Source of the DNA: Phragmites australis
Taxonomy: Eukaryota > Streptophyta > Magnoliopsida > Poales > Poaceae
Assembly (NCBI RefSeq): GCF_958298935.1
Contig: NC_084933.1
Span: 7,609,001 to 7,673,000 of the forward strand
Direction of reading: 5' to 3'
DNA length: 64,000 bases
Shown: piece after piece, positions 47,657 to 59,044 of the stretch
How the letters are laid out: the number at the start of each line of letters is the position of its first letter
Numbering within the stretch: position 1 is the first letter of the stretch
Made by a program: the position numbers and the translations under genes
The notes under the pieces: model-generated
Database searches by the model: none
What the model was told of the DNA's origin: nothing
The model's input: only the letters and a program-made list of their open reading frames with translations

Positions 47657-48573
47657 TGATGCACGTTTACCTGATCTTCGAAAGGTAATATGATAAGTCA
47701 ATTGGTGGAGCTTTGACGTTGATGATCCAAAGGCTCCAAACAGAACAGATCGAGAACCCTCACAACCACTACACCACTACTTCGTGGTTATCAACCGTGC
47801 CAAGACGCGATTGACCTCGCCAAGAAGGCTTTTCCTACAAGCGAATCGATAACACAAGTAAGAATAGGTACATACAATCTGAATATTGCTAATTACTAAT
47901 GAAGTACTCGAGTTTGGGATTCAACAAACCGATAAACGGCGAAACTGTCTAAAACAAAATAATCTAAGCTAAACCCAAGCCTAAACTATGACGGATACCG
48001 TATATTTATAGGGGGACATGAGGGGTCAACCTAGGATTGTGCAGCTGTGGAAAGAGGTGTGCACAACCTGGACTCTGACCTCGACACGATTACAAAACCC
48101 AATAGGGTTCAGAACGGTGACGCAACACCTTATTCCTTTGACTCTGACTAAACTATAAGGAATATTTGGTTGAGCTCATATCCATTGGAAAGGGCTCGTC
48201 GTAAACTTTCCATAATATTCAAGATTGCCTAAAACAGATTTCGTATGAGAGAGTTATACCCGTTTTACTGACGTGTTGTCCTGAGACTCGACCACGACCT
48301 CGACCACGACCACGACTAGAGCTCAGCCTCGAGTCCGAGTAGACTTGACCTTCGATGGGTGACGTCTGGGTAAGGTTGTGCTGCTTCTCCCACATTCCTA
48401 AGTAATAAACATCATAAGAATTTAGTAATAATCCATCCGAGTAAGCATAAATAGTAAGGGACAAGTTCACCTGGTGGTCTATTTATCGTGCACGTGCTCT
48501 TGTAATTGGACCTTATATGATTTGAGGATTATTGGCGATATTGATTATATCTGAAGGAGCCATGGGCTCATCA
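47657..48573 (-). mobile_element. Solo LTR of the K1 family inside K1 pol
   Basis: This 917-bp copy is flanked by CCACT (47652-47656) and CCACC (48574-48578), a 5-bp duplication with one later change. The pol frame reads across once it is removed (GIEV before, DETKIKAIK after). It therefore arose from a separate insertion of a related element followed by LTR recombination. Confidence 0.85.
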
Positions 48574-48586
48574 CCACCTCTATTCC

Positions 48587-49990
48587 CTATGGAGTAACAA
48601 CATAGCCAAGAAAAGTGACTAGATCCATGCAAAATATGCACTTTTCGAGGTTACCAAATAAACGTGCATCTCTCAAAGCGTTAAAAATAGCATGTAAGTG
48701 ATCAAAGTGTAGTTCATATGACTTGCTGTAAATCCAGATGTCATCAAAGTAAACCACCACAGATCTCACAATGAAAGCACGTAAAACTTCGTTCATCAAT
48801 CGCATAAAAGTACTATATGCATTAGTTAACTCAAAAGGCATTACTAACCATTCATACAAACCAAACTTAGTTTTAAATGCAGTGTTCCATTTATCTCCAA
48901 GTTTTATTCTAATCTGGTGGTATCCACTTCGCAAGTGAATTTGAGTGAAAATTATATAATCACTCAACTCATCAAGCATATCATCTAACCTAGAGATATG
49001 GTGACGATATCTTATAGTAATATTATTGATGGCTCTACAATCAACACACATACGCTAACTACCGTCTTTCTTAGGAACCAAAAGAACGGGAATAACATAA
49101 GGGCTAAGACTTTCTCGTACATACCCGCGGTCCATAAGGTCTTAGACTTGTTGCTTAATTTCCTTAGTCTCTTTCGAATTGGTCCTATATGCAGCACGGT
49201 TTGGCAAAGTTACTCCCAAAATCAAATCAATTTGATGTTCAATCCCTCGAATAGGTGGTAATTCGAGGGTACCTCAGCTAGAAATACATCCATAAACTCC
49301 TGCAAAAGGTTGGCAACAACAGAAGACAAAGAGCTAAATATATTCTCGAGTGAAACTAAAGCATCTTTGCATATCAAAGCATAGCATGACAGCTCATTAT
49401 CATAAATTTCAGCAAGATTAGATTTAGTAGCAAGCATAACACACCCTTTTAGTCTAATTTCATCGGACTTTGAAGTTGTTGTTGCTTTCTCCTTTTTGGG
49501 TGGAAAAACTTTTTCCGCTACTTGCTGATTTTCAAGTTCATTCTCAAACTCTTTTATCTTATTTTCAGCTATCTCTTGTTCACATTTCACAAATCAGCAA
49601 GGGTTAAAGGCAGAAAAGTTATTTTCTTTCCCTTTATGTATAAGAGTGTACTTATTACTTCTACCATGATGTGTTGCTTCAGTATAAACTCCTATAGTCG
49701 TCCTAACAAAAGTGAACATGCTTGCGTTGGCACTACATCGAAATTAGCACAATCATGGTATGAACCAATAGAAAAATCACCCTAATTGTTTGCATTACCT
49801 TCACCTTACCACTGTTGTTGAACCATTGAATATGATAAGGGTGAGGTGGTTTCTTGTCGACAAGGCAAGCTTCTTGATCATATCTGAACTTACCAAGTTG
49901 TTGCAGGTTCCTCCATCAATAATGACTTGAACATGATAATCCTTGACTATAAGGAACATCTGAAATAAATTGTGATATTATAGCTGTTCC
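48587..49990 (-). pseudogene. K1 protease and reverse transcriptase
   Basis: The protease site appears as QVIIDGGTCNNLVSSDMIKK near 49930-49870 (D-G-G form). A linker (49222-49590) leads to the RT (48587-49051) with [36 protein letters not shown] and the catalytic box [13 protein letters not shown]. It ends at FLGYVVTP where the solo LTR follows. Stops near 49050 and between the parts make it inactive. Confidence 0.8.
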
Positions 49991-50034
49991 GTTTACTCTA
50001 TTTGAGTGCTTAACACTCGTTACACAATGAGGAT

Positions 50035-51240
50035 CTAATAATCCTCCGTGGCAGTTGCATTGAACACTTTCTCATGGTCGATATCCATCTCATGTCCATC
50101 CTTGTCACTTGCATGGTTAGCTGTAAAAGCATATTCATCCTCAACATCACTAGCACTTATATATCCACCGTCTTCTGTTACAATGTACGCTCGCTGACTT
50201 GGGCAATCCTTCATGACGTGGCTCATTCCCTTGCACCGGTGGCATACAATCCCGGTTGATCGGCCTGTAGAAGCAACCAAAGAAGAGCTCTTGGTTGGAC
50301 CCTACACACTTACGGATTTTCTTATCTCGGGAGCGTGCGACTGTGTTGAAAGTACTACTGAACGTGTCCTATTCGAGAAGGGGGTAGCAGACCGTGTAGC
50401 TGAATGTGGGGTTATTTTGACTTGTCTCGGTGTTGATTTTGAAGTGGTTGTGCTTCAAAAATGGCTCCTTGGCCTCTATTGTCGTCCCTGCAATTCTTTT
50501 TCTACCAGACATGCAAGTTGGAACAATCTAAGAATACTATTGTATTCTTTGTAATCAACTATGTCCTGAATTTCATGCCTTAACCCTCCATAAACGTATG
50601 CAATTGCAGCCTCTTCATCCTCAATAATATCACAACGTAACATACTAATTTGTAGCTCATGATAATATTCTTACACGGATCTATCATCTTGGTTTAAGTG
50701 CTGTAATTTCTTACGCAAATCACGTTTAAAAGAGGGTGGAACAAATCTGTTACGCATAGCAACCTTTAAAACATTCTATGTGGTAGGCGTTAATCCATCG
50801 ATGCATACTCTATTCTACCAGATGATTGCAAGTTCTTTAAATTCACTAGTGGCTTACGTAGCTCTATGCACTTCAGGAACTAAATAAGCCTTAAACTTTT
50901 GTTCAACCATCATCTCCCAATCTAAATACTTTTCAGCATCATAAGCATCTGCAAAAGATGGTATGGTAAACTTAACCTTAGCAAATAGATCATCATTAAC
51001 ATGTAGGTTATGTTGCTGAAAATTATTACCTCTCATACCTTGTCGGTTGAAGTTTAATCGATCATATTGTCGTGCATCAAAGGCGTCTTGTTCTTGCCTC
51101 AAAATTTCATCATCTACGACGGACTCCTCTTGCTCATGGGCTGCGCCATGAGGATCCACATGCCCATGGTTTGGTGGCTGATTAACCACTCGATCAAAGC
51201 ATGTATTGAGCATGGCAATGCTATCCTTAAGTCGTTGCAT
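50035..51240 (-). pseudogene. K1 gag with CCHC zinc knuckle
   Basis: The N-terminal part (50854-51240) starts MQRLKDSIAMLNTCFDR and contains FTIPSFADAYDAEKYLDWE, the start of the retrotransposon gag core. A decayed middle follows. The C-terminal piece (50035-50280) contains IVCHRCKGMSHVMKDCPSQR, a C-x2-C-x4-H-x4-C zinc knuckle that binds the element RNA. The frame is broken between these pieces. Confidence 0.85.
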
Positions 51241-52081
51241 TATAGTGTTTGTCTCTGCAAGTTTCTTATCGATGTCGTCATTAATAGCTTGTCAATGATC
51301 ATTCAACGCCATTATGAGTTCTTCCCTTAAAACACATTCCTGTGCATCTGATGCTTCTTCTGTTATGGTTAGTCGAAGATAAAAAATAATGAAAGATAAA
51401 TTATCCCTATCGACTACTAGGTGGTGGAGGTGGAGTCACACACACTCTCAAGCATCTTACCACGCTCTTGCAAGTGTTCTTACAAATCACCGCAGTTGGC
51501 ACAACCAGTGGCTGGTTCATGATACCTTATCAGGTGCGAGTGAGGTAGTTGCAAGGGGAGAAACCGTTCTGATCGAGAGATGGTGTAACTTGGACATGCA
51601 ATATTTTGTAGCAAGGAATAGCAAAAATTGAAATCAGATTACCAAAAGTGAATAAAAGTTTACAGTACTCGTCATAGTTGCTGGCCCGAACACGTTCCTA
51701 GAACTAGCTCATGCAAGCCGAAAACTATAACAGACACAAGCACAATGAAACAAAATTCGCAATGTAAACTGATTCTCTTTTTTTTTTAATTCTCTCTCTC
51801 TCTCTTTTTGCACTCTTTGCTTCTTCATTTTGCACTTTTTGCTTCTTGCTTGCTTTTTTTTAATGTGACACAAACTCAAAACTCTTCTACTACATTTTCT
51901 AAGACCAGTGAGGTACGTGGGTCACGAACTTTCTCAAAACTCTCTCTCTCTCTCTCTCTCTCTGGACTTTGGCTACCTCTATTTGAGCTATCGAGTGATA
52001 CTCGAACTTTGTTGGACAATGCTCGATATGATGAGTACGTAGGGTGTCCAAGAGTAGCTAGAAACAGATAGACTTTGACTA

Positions 52082-52410
52082 GGTTGTGGAGGCGAAAACG
52101 AGTGGATAGTTGAATCCGACTAGGTGGTCGAACCTGAAAGGATGGTCGAATCCAACTAGGTGGTCGAATCCAAAGAGATGGTTGAAACGACTAGTGATCG
52201 AACCCGAGTAGATGATCGAAACGACTAGTGGTCGAACCCGAGTAGATGGTTGACTCGACTAGTGATTGAACTCGAGTAGATGGTTGAAGCGACTAGTGGT
52301 CAAACACGACTTGATGGTTGACTCGACTAGTGGTCGAACTCAAGTAGATGGTTAAAGCGACTAGTGGTCGAACACGAGTTGATGGTCGACTCGACTAGAG
52401 ACACAATCTC
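52082..52410. repeat. ~32-bp minisatellite in the K1 leader
   Basis: About ten imperfect copies of a unit built on GACTAGTGGTCGAACCCGAG and GTAGATGGTTGA follow one another. It lies between the 5' LTR and gag, in the untranslated leader of K1. A short (CT)n run sits nearby at about 51940-51963. Confidence 0.85.
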
Positions 52411-52692
52411 GACTATAGGAAACAAGGCCAGGCCGGGATACCCGATGACTATAAGAACAAAGACTCGACACTAGAAACTAGAACACGATGACCAAGACCG
52501 GCAACAAAGACACTGACGATGGACTCAAACTCAACAATGTGAAAATTGAAAACAAATTACGAAGGACACAAAGTGGTTTGGACAGTGAAAAACTAAGATC
52601 TAAATCTTTTTTTGTGGGCAATTTTCTAGACTCTAGGTAATGGAACTTAACAAAACAAAAGGGATAATTGAGATTACCTAACGAGCAACCGA

Positions 52693-52705
52693 GGCTTTGA
52701 TACCA
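52693..52705 (-). other. Primer binding site of K1
   Basis: The minus strand reads TGGTATCAAAGCC two bases beyond the 5' LTR end, the initiator-methionine tRNA primer site with one difference from the usual TGGTATCAGAGC. Confidence 0.8.
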
Positions 52706-52707
52706 CT

Positions 52708-53623
52708 TAATGCATGTTTGCCCAATCTTCCAAAAGGTAATATGATAAGTCGATTGGTGGAGTTTCAATGTTGATGATCCAAAGGATCTGAACGGAACAG
52801 ATCGAGAACCCTCACAACCACTCCTCCACTACTCCTTGGTTATCAATCGTGCCAAGATGAGGTTGACCTCGCCAAGAAGGCCTTCCTACAAGCGAATCGA
52901 GAACACAAGTAAGAATAGATAGATGCAATATGAATATTACTAATTACCAATGAAGTACTCAAGTTGGGGCTCCACAAACCGAACAAGCAGCGAAACTGTA
53001 TAAAACATAATAATTTAAGTAAAATCCGAGCCTAAGCTATGATGGCTACTATTTATATATAGGGGGACGTGAAGAGGTCGACCTAGATTTGTGCAACTAT
53101 GGAAAGAGGTGTGCACAATCTAGATTCTGACCCTGACACGATTACAAGACTCAACAGGGTCCAAAACGGTGACGCAACACCTTATTTTTTTTACTCTTAC
53201 TAAACTATAAGGAATATTTGGTCAAGCTCATATCCATTGGAAAGGGCTCATTGTAAGCTTTCCAAGATGTCCAAGATTGCCTAAAACGGACTTCGTATGA
53301 GGGACTTATGCCTATTTTACTGACGTGCTATCTTGCGACTTGATCATGACTTCGACCACGACCACGACTAGAGCTTAGCTTTAAGTCCTAGTAGACTTGG
53401 CATTCAAAGGGTGACGTCCGGGTAAGGTTGTTCTGCTTCTCCCACGTTCATAAGAAATAAAATATCACAAGAATTTAGTAGTAACACCTCCAAGGAAGCA
53501 TGAACAGCAAGAAACGAGTTCACCTGGTGGTCTAATTATCGTACACGTGCTTTTGTGTTCGATCTTGTATGATGTAAGGATTATTGGTGGTATTGATATC
53601 AGAAGGAGCCATGGGCTCATCAA
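52708..53623 (-). repeat. 5' LTR of K1
   Basis: The 916-bp LTR aligns with the other two copies over its length. The right edge is GGCTCATCA, followed by the duplication AACGG. The left edge TAATGCATG corresponds to TGATGCACG of the solo LTR, with one changed base. Confidence 0.85.
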
Positions 53624-55185
53624 ACGGTGATATTCTAAGAGGAAGGTGAATTATGACACTTAAAACTAATAGCTCCAAAAATTTCACAAGACAAACCTAT
53701 CTCAATTTCTATCTAAATATGCTCTAGATTTATCTAGTATGTCTACTCTATCACTCAAAAGGATTGCAACCTACTCTAGCAAGGTAAATTATAAATATGT
53801 AAATGTAGAAACGTAAATAAGATAGAGAGACAAACTCGGCACAACGAATTTTTATCCCGTGGTATCAGTGGCACACAAGCCACCCCTAGTCCACGTTGGA
53901 GCTCTACAAAGGATATGCTCCCGGTCGCCAAGTATCTTCTGGTCACGGCTCTTAAGCTACCAAGTCACCAAGACAAGGCCTCAAGCACGATAAACCACCA
54001 AGCCACCATGGTGAGGTCTCACCACTAACCTCTCTTCCGGTCACTTATGCATCATCTTCACTTCGGAGCTTTAGTCACAAAGACAAGGGCCTCTGTGTCC
54101 CCGCACAATCTTCTTGCCGCCGCTCCACACCAAGTTAGAGGGTCAACAAGTCGGCGAGTCACAAAGACTCCAAGGCTCCAACGCACCTCGCGGTACACAT
54201 TTGAATCACTCCTTGATCCACTCTCTAGGTTGTAGCACCTTGCAACACTTATCTATAGGCATATGTCTAATCACTCTCTAATGGTGTGCTTAATTACCTT
54301 GGATGAACACTTTAAGCACTTTATTTATAGCTCAAACTCGTCAACTAACCGTTGCTCCAATGGCTCAACCTTACTGTGAACACCGAATGATCCGGTGACA
54401 ACAGTAGTACAAGCATCAGACATCCAATGTGTGCAATTTAAGAAACTAGCCGTTAGAACCCACTCAGAATCACTTCTGAACACCAGATTGTCCGATGTAT
54501 AATTTATCTCTATCACTATACTATTCGGTGTGTATATTTGAGCCTGACCGAGCCAACTTCTTCGCTATTCAATTATCCGGTGTATTGACCTTCTTACTAT
54601 CGGATCTTTCGGTGTGTATAGCTTCATCTTCTCAGGATTTTTCACACACTCTGTTAAATGCTCCAGTGTGAGCATCTGGTGCACACATCATTGATCACCA
54701 GACCATCCGGTGTATATAGCTTCATCTTTTTTTAGTCCTGTAAAACACTTTGGCGTGCAGTGTCTTTTCATCACCGGACCTTCCGGTGTATTGATCTTTG
54801 GTCTTCGACAGTTGGAGAACTTCTATTAAATGCCTCGGTGTATACTGATTCTGATCACCGGACCGTCCGGTGAGTACGATCTCATTTCAGCTTAGTTTTC
54901 CATCATTTTGGAGTATGCTCCAGTGTGTACACTTGTGGTATCACTGGACTATCCAATGTAGTCATTTTTCGTGGGACTTCTCTAATTCAATCAAACTTTA
55001 TTCCAGCTTCAGTGACTTCTTCATGTATTACATCCATGAGACCTACTAACATACATTCTTGACAAATATATTAGTCTCATTGACTATGTTATCATTAATC
55101 ACTAAAATCACTATCATAGTTCCATTGACTATATTGTCATTAATCACTAAAATCACCATCATGGCCCAAAATAGAGTCATTTTCG
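53624..55185 (-). repeat. Left (3') LTR of S1, main part
   Basis: This segment continues the LTR begun at 44702-44713 and aligns with 58036-59044, except for about 450 bp (roughly 53980-54430) that the right copy lacks. Palindromic motifs such as CACCGGACCGTCCGGTG occur near 54385, 54480, 54600, 54695, 54773, 54857 and 54943 in varied form. Near its end a 46-bp block (ATTGACTATATTGTCATTAA) is present twice, and once in the right LTR. Confidence 0.75.
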
Positions 55186-56700
55186 CTAAAATATTCCCCT
55201 TATTGGTGATTGATAACAACACAACCAAAGCAGGTGATAAATAATAAATGATACAAATTGTAAAGAGCATAAAGCCTTATCATATTACCTGGATGTATGT
55301 TCTTGCCACTTAATCTACCTTTCTCCATTGACGTTATCTCCCTTGATCGACCCATGCAAAAGCTTCTCCATTTCATACTTTTAATACCAAATGTAGATGA
55401 GTCCCTCTTTGTCAACCTTTGGATCTTGCTGTTCTCTACTAGGCATGCCTCTTTCTTTGATCGTCAACCTTCTCCCTCTTTATCAACAATCTAAAAAAGG
55501 GCTATAAACACATGTTGAACTCGAGGAAGAGCGTTAGAGCACGTGGGAGAGAGTTTTGTAAATCATGATCCAATGAAATGATACCAATTGAAGGGATGGC
55601 ACTTGTAAGGATAATATTTCAAGAATATTGTATCAATTGAAATAAAAGCATATAGATCACAATTCATGAAACTCACATAATATGATTTAAACTCTCCCTA
55701 TATGTATGCATACATATGATAAGAAAGAGACATATGCACAATTAGACAATATTTCAAGATGCAAGTTTAAGCTATATTATGCATGGAGGTAGCTTAAATG
55801 AACCAATGATACCAATTGAAGTCTTTAACATTGCATACCTCTCGGAACTTGTTGATCACTTCATGAAACTATAAAATATATTATTTGAAATACATGTTAG
55901 TCTCAAAACACAACTCATAGGATATAACCCCCTAAATATGTGCATACAAGTGTTGAATATTTGTGAGAGATATGCACTTGTTATTGATAATAATGAAGAT
56001 TTATCCTACAGATTGGATCATTGCACATGAAAGATACCAATTGCTAAACTAGTGCCATGAAAGGAATTTACAACTAATAAACCATGTATGTTGCACATAA
56101 GGAGAGAAACACAAGTAACTTACTATATAAAAACCTACACTAGGCATTGCAATAAATTGAATTGAGAGCATGCAATCTTAGACAAGGTAAGTGAATTAAT
56201 CAATTTAGAGATTTAGCATATAGTACCTTTGTCTTATTTACCTTTGGATAGGAATTTGGGTATATAATGATTATGATTTTCATTAATACACCAAATCTTA
56301 TACACTTGGCTTCTTTGTTTGAACTTTCATTTCATCTTGTGAGCCAAGTCTCCAAATCCTCGATTCGACTTGTGAACTTCAAGTCTTATTTAGAACTCAA
56401 ACCGATTGGGATCCTATCATGTTGGTGATGATTTCCTTGGGCACCAAAATGAGTTGGTTTCATATCCGGTCCTTTCTCCCAACCATTTATACAACCACTT
56501 TGTTATTATTTTTCTTCTTGAGCTTGTAGTGGTTGCTCTTGATCTTGGTCTTGTAGTTGGGCTTGGTGTAGATGTTCAAGGCCTTGTTGGAGAGATTCAT
56601 AATCTTCTTATTCTCTTTGATCTCCTTCTTGACTTGCTTATATTAGAAGGACTTTTGGCTTTTTTGATGGCACTTGAAGCGTATCACGGTGGACCCCTCC
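55186..56700. other. Non-coding interior of S1
   Basis: AT-rich sequence without protein domains lies where pol would be expected. The phrase GATACCAATTGAA recurs around 55580, 55815 and 56040. The plus-strand frame 56406-56765 is antisense to the gag tail and is not a gene. Confidence 0.6.
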
Positions 56701-57870
56701 ACAAACTTCTTGACTATGGTAGTATGGTTATCTTGAGGAGATTAAACATGGTTCTTGCCTTTTAATAGTGCCAAGTTCTTCTTGAGCTTCTCCACTTCTT
56801 ACTTGAGCTCATCATTTTCTTGTTCAATAAGTTCATCAAATGGTTCTATAATAACATTCTCAATGTACATCTCATTGCAAAGGGGTGAGCTAGATAAATC
56901 AATCAAATCATCATAAAAAGTGGAAGCATCTACCTTAGATTTGAAATTAAAGAGAGAGGTAGATTGCTTTAAAGGGGCCTTAGTTTGAAATTTAATGCAC
57001 TTAAATTTAGCCTTAAGCTCTTTATGCTCCTTATTTAGCAAATTAAATTTACTCAATAATTGTTCATAATTAGAAATAAAGGTAATATGAATGTCATTAA
57101 GGGTATTGAATTTCTGAAGTTCTTTAGCTTATTTATTTAAGGCCTTTTGTTGCTCATTGATCAAATCAAGAAGTTTTTTATGTGAGGGGAATCCTCATCG
57201 AATTTATCATCACATACATTGCTATTCATACCTTTGATCATAAGTCACTTGTGAGATGACTTGCGTGATGACGATATGTATGATGATGACCTTGATGAAG
57301 AGCATCTCTTGGAGGAGAGGATGGTGATGCTTTCATCATTTGAACTCGATTCTTTATCGTCACTTACCCATCTTCTTGTGCTTGCGAATACTTTGCTTCT
57401 TCCTCTTGTCTCCCTCTTGTTTTTGGTCTTCTTCTCTTTCTTGATATGATCAATTGTTTTGACCAAGTCTTTTAAGGAGATTGGATGATCAATCTTGATA
57501 TTGATTCTCTTGATGTTTTTTCTCTACTTATAACATGAGCTTGACCATCTTGGGATCAATTTCTTTATCACTTGATGTGCTTTGATCATCCTCTTCATAG
57601 CTCTCTTCATCTTGATCCCTATCATCTTTGGTTGAGCTTGACTCTTGCTCTTGTGTCCTTATCCTTGCCTTCACGTGTTGGCATTGAGCTTGCTTGCTTG
57701 TGAGAGCAATATTTTTAGTACCGGATGAGGTAGAAATTTTAACCCCTATGTTCATGGTCATCTCATGGGCGATGATCTTTTCTAGAACTTGGTTTGGAGT
57801 CATCTTGCTCATGTCGTGATTATTGTAGATAGAGACAATCAACTTGCCTCATCCTTTCGTCGATGACACT
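56700..57870 (-). pseudogene. S1 gag remnant (Sirevirus type)
   Basis: Minus-strand pieces in order are 57528-57842 (MTPNQVLEKIIAHEMTMNIG, then an acidic Ser/Asp stretch), 57245-57466 (a basic Lys/Arg stretch, then Ser-rich) and 56799-57056 (DLSSSPLCNEMYIEN and FDELIEQENDELK). This series is what I know from the large gag proteins of grass Sireviruses. The pieces are separated by stops and frameshifts, and no zinc knuckle is clear. Confidence 0.75.
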
Positions 57871-58035
57871 CCAAATATCTAAACTTTTAGCTTGTAAATA
57901 ACAAGTCATTAGAATTTTTCATCGGGGGAGATTAGTATCGTTGAAATGTAGAGCGCTATAGGTATCCATCCAAACCCTAGACTTCACAACTCTAGAAGGT
58001 TAAACCTATCAAGAGCATGAGGCTCTAATACCAAT

Positions 58036-59044
58036 TGTGAGGAACAGTGACATTCTAAGAGGAGGGGTAAATTAGGACACTGAAAAACTAATGGCTCTAA
58101 AAACTTCATAAGACAAACACATCTCAATTTCTATCTAAATATGCTTTAGATTTATCTAGTGTCTACTCTATCACTCAAGAGAATTGTAACCTACTCTAGC
58201 AAGGTAAATTGCAAGTATGTAAATGCGGAAATGTAAATAAGGTAGAGAGACAAACTCGGCATAAGGGATTTGGTATCAGTGGCACACAAGCCACTCCTAG
58301 TCTATGTTGGAGCTTCACAAATGATATGCTCCCGGTTGCCAAGTCTCTTCCGGTCATAGCTCTTGAGCTACTAAGTCACCAAGACAAAATCTCAAGCACG
58401 ATAAGTCACTTAGAACCACTTCTGAACACCGGATTATCTAATATATACTTTATTTCCATCATCGGACTATCTGGTGTATACTTGAGTTTGATCGAGCCAA
58501 CTTCTTCACTATTCAACTGTTCGGTGTATTGATCTTCTGACCACTGAACCTTTCGGTATGTATAGCTTTATCTTCTTAGAATTTTTCACACACTTTGTTA
58601 AATGCTTTGGTGTTAGCCTCCGGTGTACACAACATTGATCACTAGACCATCCAGTATATATAGCTTATTCTTCTCCGAGTTCTGAAAAATACTCCAGTGT
58701 GCACTATCTTTTCATCACCAGACCTTCTAGTTATTGATCTTCAATCTTTGGCAGTTGCAGTGCTTCTGTTTAGTGCTTTGATGTATACTGATTCTAATTA
58801 GTTTTTCATCCTTCTGGAAAATACTCCAGTGTGTACACTTGTGGCATCACCGGACTATACGGTGTAGTCATTTTTCGCAGGACTTCTCCAATTCAATCAA
58901 ACTTTGACTGACTTCGGTGACTTCTTTATGTATTGCATTAATGAGATTTACTAACTTATATTTTTGACAAACATGTTAGTCCCATTGACTATATTGTTAT
59001 TAATCACCAAAATCACAATCATAATTTAATAGGATCATTTTTCA
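58036..59044 (-). repeat. Right (5') LTR of S1
   Basis: The LTR begins TGTGAGGAACAGTGAC at 58036 and ends near ATTTTTCA at 59044. It lacks about 450 bp present in the left copy, near 58403. Degraded copies of the CCGGA palindrome remain near 58430, 58460, 58640, 58718 and 58848. Confidence 0.7.

Larger units (their letters stand above)
44714..53623 (-). mobile_element. Ty3/gypsy element K1 (CRM-like design) inserted in the S1 LTR
   Basis: The perfect duplication AACGG (44709-44713, 53624-53628) bounds an 8.9-kb minus-strand element with 5' LTR 52708-53623, PBS, leader with a minisatellite, gag (to about 50000), protease, RT, RNase H, integrase (to 45753) and 3' LTR 44714-45780. A solo LTR of the same family sits inside pol (47657-48573). 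The uninterrupted S1 sequence reads GAGGAACGGTGATATTCTAAG, shown by the other S1 LTR at 58040. Integrase C-terminus and LTR overlap as described for centromeric CRM/CRR elements. Family is inference. Many stops are present. Confidence 0.85.
44702..59044 (-). mobile_element. Sirevirus-like Ty1/copia element S1, gag only, LTR split by K1
   Basis: The two LTRs are 44702-44713 joined to 53624-55185 (left) and 58036-59044 (right). On the minus strand the right LTR is followed by a PBS (TTGGTATTAGAGCC, about 58035-58022), a gag region (57850-56700), non-coding sequence and a polypurine tract (AATAAGGGGAAT, about 55205-55194) before the left LTR. No pol is present, so the element is non-autonomous or deleted. 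The LTRs carry several CACCGGA...TCCGGTG palindromes, known as a mark of Sirevirus LTRs. I could not confirm a flank duplication. Confidence 0.75.
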
